From an uncultured Armatimonadota bacterium (lineage in GTDB: Bacteria; Armatimonadota; Fimbriimonadia; Fimbriimonadales; Fimbriimonadaceae): a DNA stretch of 64,000 nt. The stretch lies in NCBI GenBank assembly GCA_903833215.1, contig CAILEM010000009.1, forward strand, positions 1-64,000, read 5' to 3'. Every line of letters begins with the position of its first letter. The stretch's first letter is position 1. Under the pieces are notes generated by a model. It did not search any database. It had not been told where the DNA came from and was given only the letters and a program-made list of their open reading frames with translations. Positions 52,876 through 62,677 of this stretch are shown piece after piece. The position numbers were made by a program, and so were the translations under genes.

Positions 52876-55220
52876 AGCTTTGCACTCCTCGTTGATGGCA
52901 TTGCGGTTGTGGAAGGTATGGCAGTCGCGACAACACTGTCGACGAGAAGCCTACGAATACTATATTGGTTCTTCGCAAAAGACTGTTGAAGTTCACTCAA
53001 AATAGTTGGGCCATAGGCCAAGGGGGGCTGTTTTGCCACATGAACAAAGAGCTTGCTGATAAAGGCTGAGTGGGCATCATCGCTTGTTGCAAGATATTTC
53101 GCCAAGTCCTGAGCACCAGCGAGTTGTACCAAGGTTCCCGTCTTGGATCGGTACGTCCCCGAGGCATCGACCGGCTTTCCGTGGTCTTTGTCACGAATTC
53201 GACCAATCGCATCAAAACTCTCGAGCGTATAGCCGAGAGGGTTGATGATGGAGTGACAGTTGTTGCAAAACTCCGGCTTGGTTTGAAGGGCAACGCGTTC
53301 GCGAGTGGTGAGGTCGGGTCGTGCGGTTGCGCCGAGGGGAACGAAGCTGGCAGGAGGCGGGCTAAGCACACGTCCAAGGAGATTTCTTAGAACGAGCAGG
53401 CCGCGATGAATCGGAGAACTGCTGTCGAGGTACGCGAACCGAGACAGTAAATAGGGATGAGTGATCACGCCAGCGCGTCGATCGGGGTCGAGTGGCACTT
53501 GCTGAAACGAACTATCGGGGGGCAGAGAAGCCCCATAGATTTTTGACAGACGGCCATTCAGGAACTGGGTGTCACTCTGGAAAAAGTCTCGATAGTCTGA
53601 ACTCTTGCTCCAAGCCGTATTCTCCAAGAAGAGTTCGAGGGAAGTTCGTAAGTCGGACGCCACGGCGGAACTGAATTCGGGGAATTCCTTGGGATTCTTG
53701 GTGATGTCAGGGACTTCATCGACCTTGAGCCAAAGCAGCAGAAAATCTCGCAGCTTGCTCCAAGCACGGTGGTCGTTTGCCAACCTCGTGGCTTGAGCGA
53801 CGACACTATCCTTGTTGGATAACTCCCCAGTCGTTGCCGCTCGGATGAGTTCTGGGTCTGGAATGGTGTCCCAAAGGCCGAACGACAGTTGGGATGCAAC
53901 CGTAAACGGGTCCTTTCGATCTCCGATCTCGCGGAACAAGAATCGGGGTGACTTTAAGGCAAGCACCACGACTCGCTTTACAGCAGCTTCGGGAGTAGCG
54001 GCCGCCCGAAATTGCTTGTCGATGTAGGTTGCCTTGAGGTCGTCTGAGATCGGGTGCCTGAAGGCACGTTTGAGAAAATCTGAGCAGTAGTCTCGAAGCC
54101 TCTTGTCCCGGTTCGGGTCGTTGTCGGGAATGCCGGAGACTTCGGAGAGGTTTTTCGTCACATATTCCGCAGCTTCAAGTGCTGCAGCGGTTGTCGCGTC
54201 ATCCCATTCTTTTGAGACGCCATCTCCGCGCTCGTAACCCATACTTCGGTCATCGGGCGGAAATGGTGTCGAGGGGACGAACGATTTCGCACTGTAATCC
54301 TTGTAGAGGAATTGAGTTGGAACAGGCTCTAGGACATGCTTTGGTCGCCTCCAGTTGAGTGTGACAAAGGATGGCTCAACCGGCTTGGCGTTTTTCTTGT
54401 TGGTGTCGTCGACGCCCTGGGTGGCTTTTGTGAACACCATGTAAACCCCGTAGGATATGCCGCCCAATAAGTTCACAGTGCCGTGCGGATCAGGATCACC
54501 CGCAGATCGAACTTCACCATCGACAACGGGATATCGACTGCCGTTGATCCAAAGCTGGACGGAATGTCGAGAGTGGATCGAGAACTCGTACTCACCCGAA
54601 TCGGGGGCGAATATCGAGCCCTGCCAGACAATGGAGAAGTTTCGTGGGTCGAATTGCTCTTTCGCGGGGCCATCCGTTCCGAAGTCAAATCTTACTTCTG
54701 GGTCAATCCGGTCGATTGCGCGGTTCTTGGCATCGCGAGATCGACTTTTGAAGTACTCGGCATGGAGGCCATGCGTCTCGACATAGGGGATCGCAGAGTG
54801 GTAACCCGTAACCAAATCTGAAACAGCGTTCTTGAATTGCCGAACAGTGAGGTGGACCAGCTTCATTCTCGCCGGTCGAATTCGCTCCTGCGCTAGCGGT
54901 GAGAAGAATGCATCGTAGATGTATGCCGCGATCTTGTCAGCGTCTTCGGGAGGACATTTCTTAGGCCCAGAGGGCATCGATTTTTTGATGAATGACGCCA
55001 GTTCTTTGGCCGACAACGTGCCGGCAAGAGGTTGTGGATCTGCAGAACCCCCTTGACCATTGGCCCCATGGCAGTGAGAACATCGGCTTAGAAACAGCTT
55101 CTGGCCCTCCGGTTGTTTCGGACTTTGCTGAGCACCTCCCGAAAGAGTAAGAGCAACCGCCATCGGTAGAAACGATAGCGTCAAGGTGTATGTAGATCGC
55201 GCAGTTGTCGATATTGCCAT
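52872..55220 (-). CDS. DUF1592-family secreted protein with N-terminal cytochrome c
   Basis: This 782-residue protein has a signal peptide, then a cytochrome-c domain with CSHCH (Cys47, Cys50, His51) and a later methionine (KSMPSG). A PA14-like region follows (~140-290: [24 protein letters not shown]). The DUF1587/1592/1588/1585 blocks fill the C-terminal half ([23 protein letters not shown]-like [62 protein letters not shown]). Operon with DUF1552. Confidence 0.88.
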   Translation of the reverse strand: MAISTTARSTYTLTLSFLPMAVALTLSGGAQQSPKQPEGQKLFLSRCSHCHGANGQGGSADPQPLAGTLSAKELASFIKKSMPSGPKKCPPEDADKIAAYIYDAFFSPLAQERIRPARMKLVHLTVRQFKNAVSDLVTGYHSAIPYVETHGLHAEYFKSRSRDAKNRAIDRIDPEVRFDFGTDGPAKEQFDPRNFSIVWQGSIFAPDSGEYEFSIHSRHSVQLWINGSRYPVVDGEVRSAGDPDPHGTVNLLGGISYGVYMVFTKATQGVDDTNKKNAKPVEPSFVTLNWRRPKHVLEPVPTQFLYKDYSAKSFVPSTPFPPDDRSMGYERGDGVSKEWDDATTAAALEAAEYVTKNLSEVSGIPDNDPNRDKRLRDYCSDFLKRAFRHPISDDLKATYIDKQFRAAATPEAAVKRVVVLALKSPRFLFREIGDRKDPFTVASQLSFGLWDTIPDPELIRAATTGELSNKDSVVAQATRLANDHRAWSKLRDFLLLWLKVDEVPDITKNPKEFPEFSSAVASDLRTSLELFLENTAWSKSSDYRDFFQSDTQFLNGRLSKIYGASLPPDSSFQQVPLDPDRRAGVITHPYLLSRFAYLDSSSPIHRGLLVLRNLLGRVLSPPPASFVPLGATARPDLTTRERVALQTKPEFCNNCHSIINPLGYTLESFDAIGRIRDKDHGKPVDASGTYRSKTGTLVQLAGAQDLAKYLATSDDAHSAFISKLFVHVAKQPPLAYGPTILSELQQSFAKNQYSIRRLLVDSVVATAIPSTTAMPSTRSAKL

Positions 55221-55325
55221 TTGACCAGACCCGTCTGATCTTAGCCTGATTTCGAAGCTCCAGTGCGAGGAATTCCCCTAAAATCCAGACTCATCGAGAC
55301 GGGGTTTTGGTGGTGGGCCCGGAGA

Positions 55326-56405
55326 CTAGTATTCGCAAACTTTTAGGAATGCATCGACAACTTTGGGATCGAAGTGAGAGCCGCTCAAGCGGATGATCTC
55401 CGCAACGGCTTCCTCGTGAGACCACGCCCGTTTGTAAGGGCGCACGTTTGTCAGAGCGTCATACATATCGGCGAGTGCGACGATTCGGCACGCCAGAGGG
55501 ATATCCTCGCCTTTCAGCTGATGCGGATAGCCGGTTCCATCCCACTTTTCATGGTGGTGGACGGCGAGTTCTTTTACTTCCTTGAGGACGGGTGATCGGC
55601 ATTCGCCAATAATGGTCTCTCCGAGAACCGTGTGAAGCCGCATCTCCTCAAACTCTTCCGGTGTGTACTTTCCTGGCTTCAGGAGGATGGCATCCGAAAC
55701 TCCAATCTTGCCGAGGTCGTGCAAGGGAGCCGTAACCTGAATCATCTCCACTTGCTCAGGCGAGAGACCAAGCACGGTGCCAATGCGCGCACTCATGTCG
55801 CCAACCCGCTTGGTATGACCGCCAGTCGCATCATCTCGGTATTCCAGTGCACGCGCTAGGCATTCCAATGCTTCGGTTCGAGCTTCAAGAAGTTCTTGAG
55901 TGCGCTGCTGCACTCGGACTTCAAGCTCCACTTTGTCCTCGTGGATGGCAAGGTGCATGAATCTCATCCGGAGGAAGTTCCGCACCCGGAGCAGCATTTC
56001 TGTTCGTTCGTAAGGCTTCGTGATAAAGTCGTTGGCGCCGAGCTTGAGTGCCCGTTGTCTCGCCTCAAGCGAGTTATCGGAAGTGCACATCAGGATCGGA
56101 ATGAAGGAACCGGGCTTGGATCGCCGATGAACTCTCTCCAGAATTTCGTATCCATCCATGTACGGCATATGGACGTCTAGCAGGACCAAATCCGGTTGGT
56201 CGCAAATGATGGCGTCAACAGCCTGTCTTGAATCTTGGAGGATGCGGATGTCGCTGTAACCCGCGAACAAGAGCACCTGTCTGGCGAGGTTCAGGTTGTG
56301 TTCATTGTCATCGATGACAAAGATTCTCGCGGTGGGGAACTCCCAGCTGTTCGAGGTCTGCATCTTGCTGTCTGCGCGTGGTCCGTTTTTCACTAGAGTC
56401 TGCAT
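55326..56405 (-). CDS. Response regulator with HD-GYP phosphodiesterase domain
   Basis: This 359-residue protein is probably a cyclic di-GMP phosphodiesterase controlled by phosphorylation (RpfG type). The REC domain (~26-145) has Asp32/Asp33, phospho-acceptor Asp77 in LLDVHMP, and a conserved TKPYE lysine. A short coiled coil leads to HD-GYP (~190-359) with HDLGK, HHHEKWDGTGYP, VALADMYDALTN and RPYK. ATG at 56405 is chosen because the frame's first codon (TTG 56459) would add unlikely residues. No histidine kinase is adjacent. Confidence 0.85.
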   Translation of the reverse strand: MQTLVKNGPRADSKMQTSNSWEFPTARIFVIDDNEHNLNLARQVLLFAGYSDIRILQDSRQAVDAIICDQPDLVLLDVHMPYMDGYEILERVHRRSKPGSFIPILMCTSDNSLEARQRALKLGANDFITKPYERTEMLLRVRNFLRMRFMHLAIHEDKVELEVRVQQRTQELLEARTEALECLARALEYRDDATGGHTKRVGDMSARIGTVLGLSPEQVEMIQVTAPLHDLGKIGVSDAILLKPGKYTPEEFEEMRLHTVLGETIIGECRSPVLKEVKELAVHHHEKWDGTGYPHQLKGEDIPLACRIVALADMYDALTNVRPYKRAWSHEEAVAEIIRLSGSHFDPKVVDAFLKVCEY

Positions 56406-56865
56406 TACCTTGGGCTCTTGCGTCGAGTGATGACGCTGTAGATTCCTGAACTTTCCCAAAAAGGTGAAAGCAAAGGACTGCTTGCTAAGTTATGCCATCA
56501 CTGAGGTGAAGCGCATGGCTGTAGGTCCAAAGTCTTTCGATTGTTCGAATATGAAACGGTTTCCAGTCTCATTGCGCGCTTTCCATTGGGACTTTTGGGA
56601 ACACCATGGAACAGATTGGCTGATCAAGGCTTTTTGATAACATGCGAAATTGTGTGCTGATATCGCACGGCAATACCAACTCTAGATATCCTGAGACCTC
56701 GTAGCCATGGAACAAATAAGCCCATGGGTGGATTCAGTTGATGAGCGGTGCTACCTGTTCATTGTGCCGAGAATCTGATGCGATGTCTGTCTGGTATTTC
56801 GTTGGTTATGGCATACGTGCATGTGATCGTGTTCGATGCTTCGGTGAGTTCTGGGAGTTTGTTTC
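56406..56865. other. Intergenic region without a convincing gene (~460 bases)
   Basis: This region separates the HD-GYP gene from the propeller/Ig gene and should contain promoters for both. CCATGGAACA occurs twice, at 56604-56613 and 56705-56714 (101 bases apart). A 72-residue open frame overlaps the next gene's start but lacks protein character. I saw no strong hairpin. Confidence 0.5.
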
Positions 56866-58887
56866 TTGTCTATATCCATTTTTGCCCTCGTCAGGCGAGT
56901 TAAGCCTATTTGTCTTTTGCCCTTGGTACTGCTGGCGCTTCCTGCGACCGGACTGAGTCAGAGAATATCCAAGATCACTGTCACTCCGACAAGTGTTTCG
57001 GGAGGTGCATCTGCAACTGGCACGGTCACTCTATCGGCGATTTCTCCGGGTGGTTCGCAGGTCGGGCTCTCCTCGTCGAACACATCAGCGCAATTGCCAT
57101 CCACGGTGACGATTCCGGCTGGGTCTAAAACTGCGACGTTTTCCGTCTCGACCAAGCCGGTAGCGGCGTTGAGTAAATGTACGCTTAAGGGCTCGCTTGG
57201 AACTTCGGCAGCGACTGTCATTTTGTCGATTCAACCCCCAAGCCTGTCCTCTTTTGTGCTGAACCCATCGAGTTTGGTTGCTGGAGCAACGAGTACGGGA
57301 ACGGTAACGATCAGTGGTCCCGCCCCCACTTCCGGTCTTAAAATTACGTTTACGAGTAGCAGTCCGTCAGCAATGATTCCGCCATCTGTTGTCATTGCAG
57401 GAGGGGAATCGGCTGCGACCGTGACAATTCAAACGAAAGTGGTGTCAAAGTCGACGACGGCGAAGCTCACGGCAAAACTTGGTGCGACATCCATCGGATC
57501 CACCCTAACGCTCGGCCCGGTCGGGCTAGCAAACTTGACCCTAAATCCGGCTTCTGTTTCGGGAGGTGGATCATCGACGGGAACGGTTTCCCTTACGACT
57601 GCAGCACCAACTGGAGGGTTAGCGATTAGCCTATCGAGTAGCCAAAGCACCGTTAACGTCCCTGCTTCCGTTCCCGTCCCGGCTGGATCGACAAGCGCAA
57701 CGTTTTCCATTATTACGAAATCCGTTCAGAAGAGTATCAGCGCGACAATCACTGCGAAGGACTCCGGTGGCACATCCAAAACGGCGACCCTCAGTGTGGT
57801 CGCAGCCGGTGGTCTTGCGAGTTCTGCCTGGCCCAAGTTTCGGGGCAATGCCTTATCTACCGGGCGCGGACTTGGATCTGGAGCAGTCGGTGCCCTCAAG
57901 TGGAGACTTGACATGTCTCAGAATGCGGGCAGCATCTACCTTGAGTCGTCACCCGCCATAGGCGCGGATGGGACGATTTATGCCGGTTCTTCCGATGGCG
58001 GATTGTACGCAGTGAGTCCCAATGGCACTCTCAAATGGCGTTTTCAGGCAGGTAACTCCATTGGTTCTTCTCCAGCAGTCGGCGCAGACAGGACGATTTT
58101 CTTTGGGTGTTATGACGCCTACGTCTATGCTGTGAGGGCAGACGGGACGCTCAAATGGAAGTTTCTCACCTACGGGCAGGTGACGGCATCTCCGGCTTTG
58201 TCCACGGATGGGATTGTCTACATTACAGACGATAATGGAATCCTTTACGCCCTCAACCCAGATGGGACAAAGCGGTGGTTCGTTGGTGTGCCTGAGGAGA
58301 GCACCACATGCTCTTCCGTCACGCTGACCTCAGACGGAAAAATCTGCGTTTACGATGGACATTACTTAGCCGAGTTCAATTCATCAGGAAAGTTCCTTTG
58401 GTATTACGAAACGTCGACAGAGCCCGGATTCAGGAATATGATATCTTCAACGCCCGCTATCGGGGCCGACGGATCGATATACTTCGGCTCAAGTGACAAC
58501 ACCTTCAGGGCGGTTACTCCGGCTGGCAAACTGAAATGGTCATTCCAGGCCCAAGGCGAGATCAATGCCTCACCAGCTATTGCCGCCGATGGAACCATTG
58601 TGATTTCTTCCAGTGACTCGTACTTGTATGCTTTTACGCCGCAGGGCAAGCTTAGGTGGAAGTCAAGCCTGGGCGACGGGACCATTTCCTCACCTGCCAT
58701 CGGATCGGACGGGACTATTTATGTAAGTTGTAGTTCGACTGGTGACCTGTATGCGTTCGGCCAAGACGGAAGTCTGACTTGGCATCGATACGATATCAAT
58801 ACCCTTACCGGAAACTCGTCCATCAAGATAGGTGCTGATGGTGTGCTCTACTACGTGTCCAACAAGGAACTGTTTGCCATCAAATAG
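56866..58887 (+). CDS. Secreted Ig-repeat protein with C-terminal PQQ-like propeller (domain order reversed)
   Basis: This 673-residue protein begins with a signal peptide (ICLLPLVLLALPATGLS). Three ~92-residue Ig-like units come first (TPTSVSGGASATGTVTL..., NPSSLVAGATSTGTVTI..., NPASVSGGGSSTGTVSL...), then a propeller from ~315 (SPAIGADGTIYAGSSDGGLYAVSPNGTLKW and six or seven similar blades). This is the opposite order to the genes at 17439 and 48649. A TTG start with GGGAG about ten bases before it is favoured. Probable surface protein; function unknown. Confidence 0.85.
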   Translation: MSISIFALVRRVKPICLLPLVLLALPATGLSQRISKITVTPTSVSGGASATGTVTLSAISPGGSQVGLSSSNTSAQLPSTVTIPAGSKTATFSVSTKPVAALSKCTLKGSLGTSAATVILSIQPPSLSSFVLNPSSLVAGATSTGTVTISGPAPTSGLKITFTSSSPSAMIPPSVVIAGGESAATVTIQTKVVSKSTTAKLTAKLGATSIGSTLTLGPVGLANLTLNPASVSGGGSSTGTVSLTTAAPTGGLAISLSSSQSTVNVPASVPVPAGSTSATFSIITKSVQKSISATITAKDSGGTSKTATLSVVAAGGLASSAWPKFRGNALSTGRGLGSGAVGALKWRLDMSQNAGSIYLESSPAIGADGTIYAGSSDGGLYAVSPNGTLKWRFQAGNSIGSSPAVGADRTIFFGCYDAYVYAVRADGTLKWKFLTYGQVTASPALSTDGIVYITDDNGILYALNPDGTKRWFVGVPEESTTCSSVTLTSDGKICVYDGHYLAEFNSSGKFLWYYETSTEPGFRNMISSTPAIGADGSIYFGSSDNTFRAVTPAGKLKWSFQAQGEINASPAIAADGTIVISSSDSYLYAFTPQGKLRWKSSLGDGTISSPAIGSDGTIYVSCSSTGDLYAFGQDGSLTWHRYDINTLTGNSSIKIGADGVLYYVSNKELFAIK

Positions 58888-58950
58888 CCCACGTTGACTG
58901 CCCAAAACTGCCCTGCAACAAAGACTATTTGGTGGGCTGTTTTGGGCAGT
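58886..58950. terminator. Nested inverted repeats after the propeller gene
   Basis: ACTGCCCAAAAC (58897-58908) pairs perfectly with GTTTTGGGCAGT (58939-58950); AGCCCAC (58887-58893) and GTGGGCT (58932-58938) form a competing stem. There is no clean T tract, so it may be a terminator, an attenuator or a structured leader for the aminopeptidase gene. Confidence 0.45.
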
Positions 58951-59042
58951 TGTCGGGTTCTTATACCCATATTCTCGGTGAGACGTCCTTCTATTGTCAA
59001 AGTATTATAACAATAGGTCCTGCGACAAGGATATTATTAGGC

Positions 59043-60404
59043 ATGGCAGCAACGTCCGTTCGACCCGAGACGGGGGAGATCACCCAGTCCGACCTCGCGA
59101 CTTATCAGATTGCATTCGAGTCCTCCGCCAACTTTCGGCAGGCAATGAATGCGGTTTGCACAACTCCCGTTAACAAGATCGCGACCAATCGTCGGCGTGC
59201 TGCACTCGTTGACAACTCCTTCAGCCACCACTTGGTCGAGAACCCAGCGACGGCTCAGAAGGGAAGCGGACGTTGCTGGATGTTCGCTGCCCTCAACACT
59301 TTCCGAGCGAAGGCTCAGCTGACGATGAATCTCCCTGAGGGGTTTGAGCTCAGCCAGAACTACACAATGTTTTGGGACAAGCTCGAAAAGGCGAACTACT
59401 TCCTGGAAAACGTTTTGGTGACGCTCGATGAGCCGGTTGGCAGTCGATTGCTCAACTTCCTGTTGGGCTCACCGGTGCAGGATGGCGGTCAGTGGGACAT
59501 GTTCGTGAACCTGATCGTGAAGTACGGCATCGTTCCAAAGTCGATCATGCCGGAGACCGAGAGCAGTTCTAGCACGGGCCAGATGAATGATCACATCACT
59601 GGAAAGCTCCGCGAGTATGCGTGCGAAATTCGCAAGCAGAGCGCGGCTGGCGCATCGGTTGAGACATTGCGAGATCTGAAGCACCAACAGATGTCGGAGG
59701 TTTACCGAATGCTGTGCATTCACCTCGGGGAGCCACCCACCGAGTTCCTTTGGCAGTGGAGAGACAAGGACAAGAAGTTCCATCGCGCGGGCACGCTCAC
59801 TCCTAAGGAGTTTTATGCGAAGTATGTTGGGCTCGACCTCACCGAGATGGTCTGTCTGATCCACGACCCACGTCCTGGCCATGACTTCAACAAGGTCTAC
59901 ACGGTTCGGTTCCTGGGCAACGTCACCGGTGGCCGACCGGTTGAGTATCTGAACGTCGACCTCGATACGATCAAGCAAGCCGCGATCAAGCAGATTCAAA
60001 ACGGCGACCCTGTGTGGTTCGGCTGTGACGTCGGTAAGTTCCTTGAGAAGGACTTCGGCACCATGGATGAGGAGATGTTCGACTTCGACCTCGTTTACGG
60101 TTCAAACAACGGAATGAACAAGGCCGAGCGCCTTCAGTACGGCCATTCGGCGATGAGCCACGCGATGGTCTTCACCGGTGTCGATCTCGATGACGCAGGT
60201 CGATCGACCAAGTGGCGAGTAGAGAACTCTTGGAGCGACAAATACGGCGACAAAGGCTACTTCCAGATGAGCGACCCGTGGTTTGACGAGTACAACTACG
60301 AAGTCGTCGTCCACAAGAGCTACGTCCCCGCCGAGATATTGAAAGCCCTCGAAGACAAGCCGATCGAACTAGACCCTTGGGACCCCATGGGCAGCCTAGC
60401 CTAA
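59043..60404 (+). CDS. pepC: C1B aminopeptidase (PepC / bleomycin hydrolase family)
   Basis: This 453-residue cysteine aminopeptidase trims N-terminal residues of peptides in the cytoplasm. QKGSGRCWMFAALNTF places the catalytic Cys78 (and Gln72); the catalytic His is in GHSAMSHAMVFTGVD and the Asn in VENSWSDKYGDKGYFQMSDPWFDEY. It matches PepC/bleomycin hydrolase across its length (~440-450 residues). The frame continues upstream, but ATG 59043 gives a normal family N-terminus. No neighbour suggests a special substrate. Confidence 0.93.
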   Translation: MAATSVRPETGEITQSDLATYQIAFESSANFRQAMNAVCTTPVNKIATNRRRAALVDNSFSHHLVENPATAQKGSGRCWMFAALNTFRAKAQLTMNLPEGFELSQNYTMFWDKLEKANYFLENVLVTLDEPVGSRLLNFLLGSPVQDGGQWDMFVNLIVKYGIVPKSIMPETESSSSTGQMNDHITGKLREYACEIRKQSAAGASVETLRDLKHQQMSEVYRMLCIHLGEPPTEFLWQWRDKDKKFHRAGTLTPKEFYAKYVGLDLTEMVCLIHDPRPGHDFNKVYTVRFLGNVTGGRPVEYLNVDLDTIKQAAIKQIQNGDPVWFGCDVGKFLEKDFGTMDEEMFDFDLVYGSNNGMNKAERLQYGHSAMSHAMVFTGVDLDDAGRSTKWRVENSWSDKYGDKGYFQMSDPWFDEYNYEVVVHKSYVPAEILKALEDKPIELDPWDPMGSLA

Positions 60405-60411
60405 AAATGTA

Positions 60412-60590
60412 GGGGCGAGGCGTGCCTCGCTTACAAAATTTTAAAGGGAATCAACGCATCTCAAATTGCCGTCGTCCACAGAAGGCTAATTAAAACATGA
60501 GGGGCGAGGCGTGCCTCGCTACCCAAATTTGAAAGTAATCAACCCCTTTCAAATTGCGGTCGTCGATGACAGGTTATCCGTGAACAAGCA
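60412..60590. repeat. Two-copy ~89-base repeat with a GGGGCGAGGC palindrome
   Basis: Two homologous units (60412-60500 and 60501-60590) each start with GGGGCGAGGCGTGCCTCGC, a 7-bp palindrome with a GT centre, and continue with AATCAAC...TCAAATTGC[CG]GTCGTC. They fill the region after pepC, where no gene is apparent (60405-60714). They are a different family from the islands at 8780 and 15405. Confidence 0.8.
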
Positions 60591-60592
60591 CG

Positions 60593-60626
60593 AAGGGGTA
60601 TCAGCCAAACAGGCTGACGCCCCTTC
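60593..60626. terminator. Hairpin downstream of the small secreted protein gene
   Basis: AAGGGGTATCAGCC and GGCTGACGCCCCTT form a ~14-bp stem (two mismatched positions) with loop AAACA. It lies downstream of the minus-strand gene at 60715-60945; the minus-strand reading has no long T tract. Confidence 0.4.
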
Positions 60627-60714
60627 TCGAAAATCTAGATGTGGTCATGAGAGCCCCTGCATCCTTAGTGATCTCAACCGCAATGAGGTGACCCTTGACC
60701 ATGTACCTGGGGCA

Positions 60715-60945
60715 CTACTTGTGGTTATCGATTCGAACCTGCAGCCGATTGATCAGACTCTGGATGTAGTGGACCTGTGCCGGATGGTGGCTTGCACGAG
60801 CATTTCGCTTCGCAACTTTGAGCCTAACCATCTGAGCCCGAAGGTCCTTCATCCCATGCCCCTGCGCCCAGGCGCTTCCGGCGATACCAAACAGGCATGA
60901 GCAAATTGCAGACGTGACGGCGATTCGAACAACAGACGATTTCAT
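60715..60945 (-). CDS. Small secreted protein, 76 residues
   Basis: It starts MKSSVVRIAVTSAICSCLFGIAGSAWAQG, a clear signal peptide, followed by ~47 mature residues that are basic and helical (LRAQMVRLKVAKRNARASHHPAQVHYIQSLINRLQVRIDNHK). AAGGAAGG before the ATG at 60945 is a good ribosome-binding site; an upstream in-frame ATG at 60996 is rejected. Family unknown; the mature part is reminiscent of short periplasmic helical proteins. Confidence 0.6.
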   Translation of the reverse strand: MKSSVVRIAVTSAICSCLFGIAGSAWAQGHGMKDLRAQMVRLKVAKRNARASHHPAQVHYIQSLINRLQVRIDNHK

Positions 60946-61047
60946 CTTTTCCTTCCTTTGTCGGAGGCTCGGACTAAACGATTCCCAGCCGAGCAAGTTC
61001 GGAGATGTCGGAGTTCTTTCGCTACGATGAGTTGAATTGCCACCCTA

Positions 61048-61119
61048 TTAGCATGCGGACCCTGGTGGGAAATGCCAGATCAACTCTTCGTCCGAGGGCA
61101 TGTTCTCGTCGAACAGCAC
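61048..61119 (-). pseudogene. DUF5615 PIN-like toxin remnant
   Basis: Six bases after the DUF433 frame, a GTG reads LFDENMP, the opening of DUF5615 PIN-like toxins, then diverges and stops after 23 codons. The remaining ~80 residues of the family, including the acidic catalytic set, are missing. It is read as a relic of the toxin of a DUF433-DUF5615 module. Confidence 0.5.
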
Positions 61120-61124
61120 CCGCG

Positions 61125-61313
61125 CTAGCTGACAAACTCCAGGCCTGCCACTTGCCGCATTTCCCTCTGCCGCCACTCAATAACGGCCATTGCTTGCTGA
61201 CGTTTAACACTTGGATATTCCTTTGTGAATTCCCGGATGCTCATACCTTCGATTAGGTTATCAAGACTGTAGTTCAGATCATTTTGGAGTCTTGTTTCAT
61301 ATTGAGATGACAA
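61125..61313 (-). pseudogene. DUF433 antitoxin remnant
   Basis: A 62-residue frame contains LDNLIEGMSIREFTKEYPSVKRQQAMAVIEWRQREM, matching the C-terminal half of DUF433 antitoxins (LxxGxSxEEhhxxYPxhxxxxhxAhhxhA). The N-terminal half (GxPxIRGTRIPV) is absent. With the adjacent DUF5615 fragment it marks a decayed toxin-antitoxin pair. Expression cannot be excluded. Confidence 0.5.
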
Positions 61314-61345
61314 ACACGGCGCTGATGGATTCGGACTCAGCAGAC

Positions 61346-62494
61346 CTAGGCGTTGCCATCTCCAGGGGCTCCTCTATGGTGGCTTTCGAGTTGAATCTCG
61401 ACGTTCACTCCGAGTCTCTCGATGTCCTTGAAGAACTGAGTTGGTTCAACCAGATTTGCCTGGTGCCACAGTCCGGGGTGTCGAATGGATCCTTCTCTGA
61501 ATTGCAAGAGGCATGCGACGACTGGAATGGCGGTGAGGGCGTAGGCGTCGCTATGAGTCAGCTTCATGTGGAGGCTTTCGCTCTGGCCCTTTGCATCCAT
61601 CTGTAGGGTTCCTCCGTAGGGCGGGCGGCAGAAGAGCTTCAGACTCCATAGGAATAGTTTTCCAACGGGTTTTTTGATCCTGTCCCCAAACAATGAGAGA
61701 CCAATGAGGGCGATGGGCATGGTGATGTAGTCGGTCACCCAGTTGAAGCCGGCAACGTAGAATCCGACATTCCTTAACGTTGGGATGGACTTGGGTAATG
61801 AACGAAGCTCCTCCAAAAACATTGGCGAGCAATACTTGGGGCCGTAGGGAGTGCCGAAGTCAATTCGAGGAAACGCCAACATGCCTAGCTTTCGCCAGGT
61901 CTTGTTCTTGAGTACGGTTGGGTTGAAGTTCCTCAGTTCGTCGACAAATTCGCTAACTGTCGATTCCGAGAATTGAAGTTCCTTCCAATTCAGTTGGAAG
62001 GCGCCACTCACTGTGGCGGCTTCGAGGCCATCAACCATTGTGTTTGCGTAGCGCACCATGGCGGCTGGGACGCCGGGGTGGAAGCCACCGTCAGTCATGA
62101 AGCATCGCCCTTGCTGTTCGATCGCGTCGCGAAGCGAGTCGAGCACGGACAGCTTCCTCGCAGCAGAGAGCTGCAGATCGAAATAGTCGACGCCAGAAGC
62201 GAGCGCGGCCCTGGCCACTATGTCGGCTAAGTCGGTTGTGCTCGACGCGACCACGACGAATTGCACGTCTTTGAAGGCGAGTTCTAGGCTTTTGGGATCG
62301 CGCGCGTCAGCCTGTACGCTGGTTACTCGACGGCCTGCAAATGCCTGATTAAGGTGATCTGCTGCTTGTTGGGCGCGATCACCATTGCGACCGGCCACCA
62401 CTAGTCGAAGGTCGGTGGTCTCCTGTAACAGCAACCGAGCAATCAGAAAGCCGGTGTTGCCGTATCCGCCAAGAATCAAGATCTTGTCCAGCAA
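61346..62494 (-). CDS. Saccharopine dehydrogenase-like NAD(P)-binding protein
   Basis: This 382-residue protein starts MLDKILILGGYGNTGFLIARLLL, a Rossmann GGYGNTG motif. VVVASSTTDLADIVARAALASGVDYFDLQ and MTDGGFHPGVPAAMVRYAN are typical of the saccharopine dehydrogenase NADP-binding family. A C-terminal hydrophobic part (~230-290) is also present, as in membrane-associated members. TTG start, with AAAGGAAAC upstream. Substrate unknown, probably not lysine metabolism. Confidence 0.8.
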   Translation of the reverse strand: MLDKILILGGYGNTGFLIARLLLQETTDLRLVVAGRNGDRAQQAADHLNQAFAGRRVTSVQADARDPKSLELAFKDVQFVVVASSTTDLADIVARAALASGVDYFDLQLSAARKLSVLDSLRDAIEQQGRCFMTDGGFHPGVPAAMVRYANTMVDGLEAATVSGAFQLNWKELQFSESTVSEFVDELRNFNPTVLKNKTWRKLGMLAFPRIDFGTPYGPKYCSPMFLEELRSLPKSIPTLRNVGFYVAGFNWVTDYITMPIALIGLSLFGDRIKKPVGKLFLWSLKLFCRPPYGGTLQMDAKGQSESLHMKLTHSDAYALTAIPVVACLLQFREGSIRHPGLWHQANLVEPTQFFKDIERLGVNVEIQLESHHRGAPGDGNA

Positions 62495-62677
62495 GAAAGT
62501 GTTTCCTTTATCCTCAAGGGGCGAGACGCCCTGCGGCGATCGAGTTCATTGCCAGGCTTCGGATGTAAACTGCGAAACTCTCAAACCTTTGACGTGGGAC
62601 GAGAACCGCTGTTCGCACCTGGATCTGCAGTCCGTTCCCTGTTGATCGAAGTGGACGGCGCTGTGAATTACTGGACG

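Noticed and set aside
56738-56956. 72-residue frame before the reversed propeller/Ig gene
   Set aside because: Cysteine/Trp-rich random look, overlaps the signal peptide of the real gene.
58914-58950. TGCAACA before the aminopeptidase gene as another sigma target
   Set aside because: No GTC occurs at 17-18 bases; the site lies within an inverted repeat, which explains the sequence.
60511-60900. 129-residue + frame across the repeats
   Set aside because: It covers the two-copy repeat and the antisense of a small secreted gene with a much better start context.
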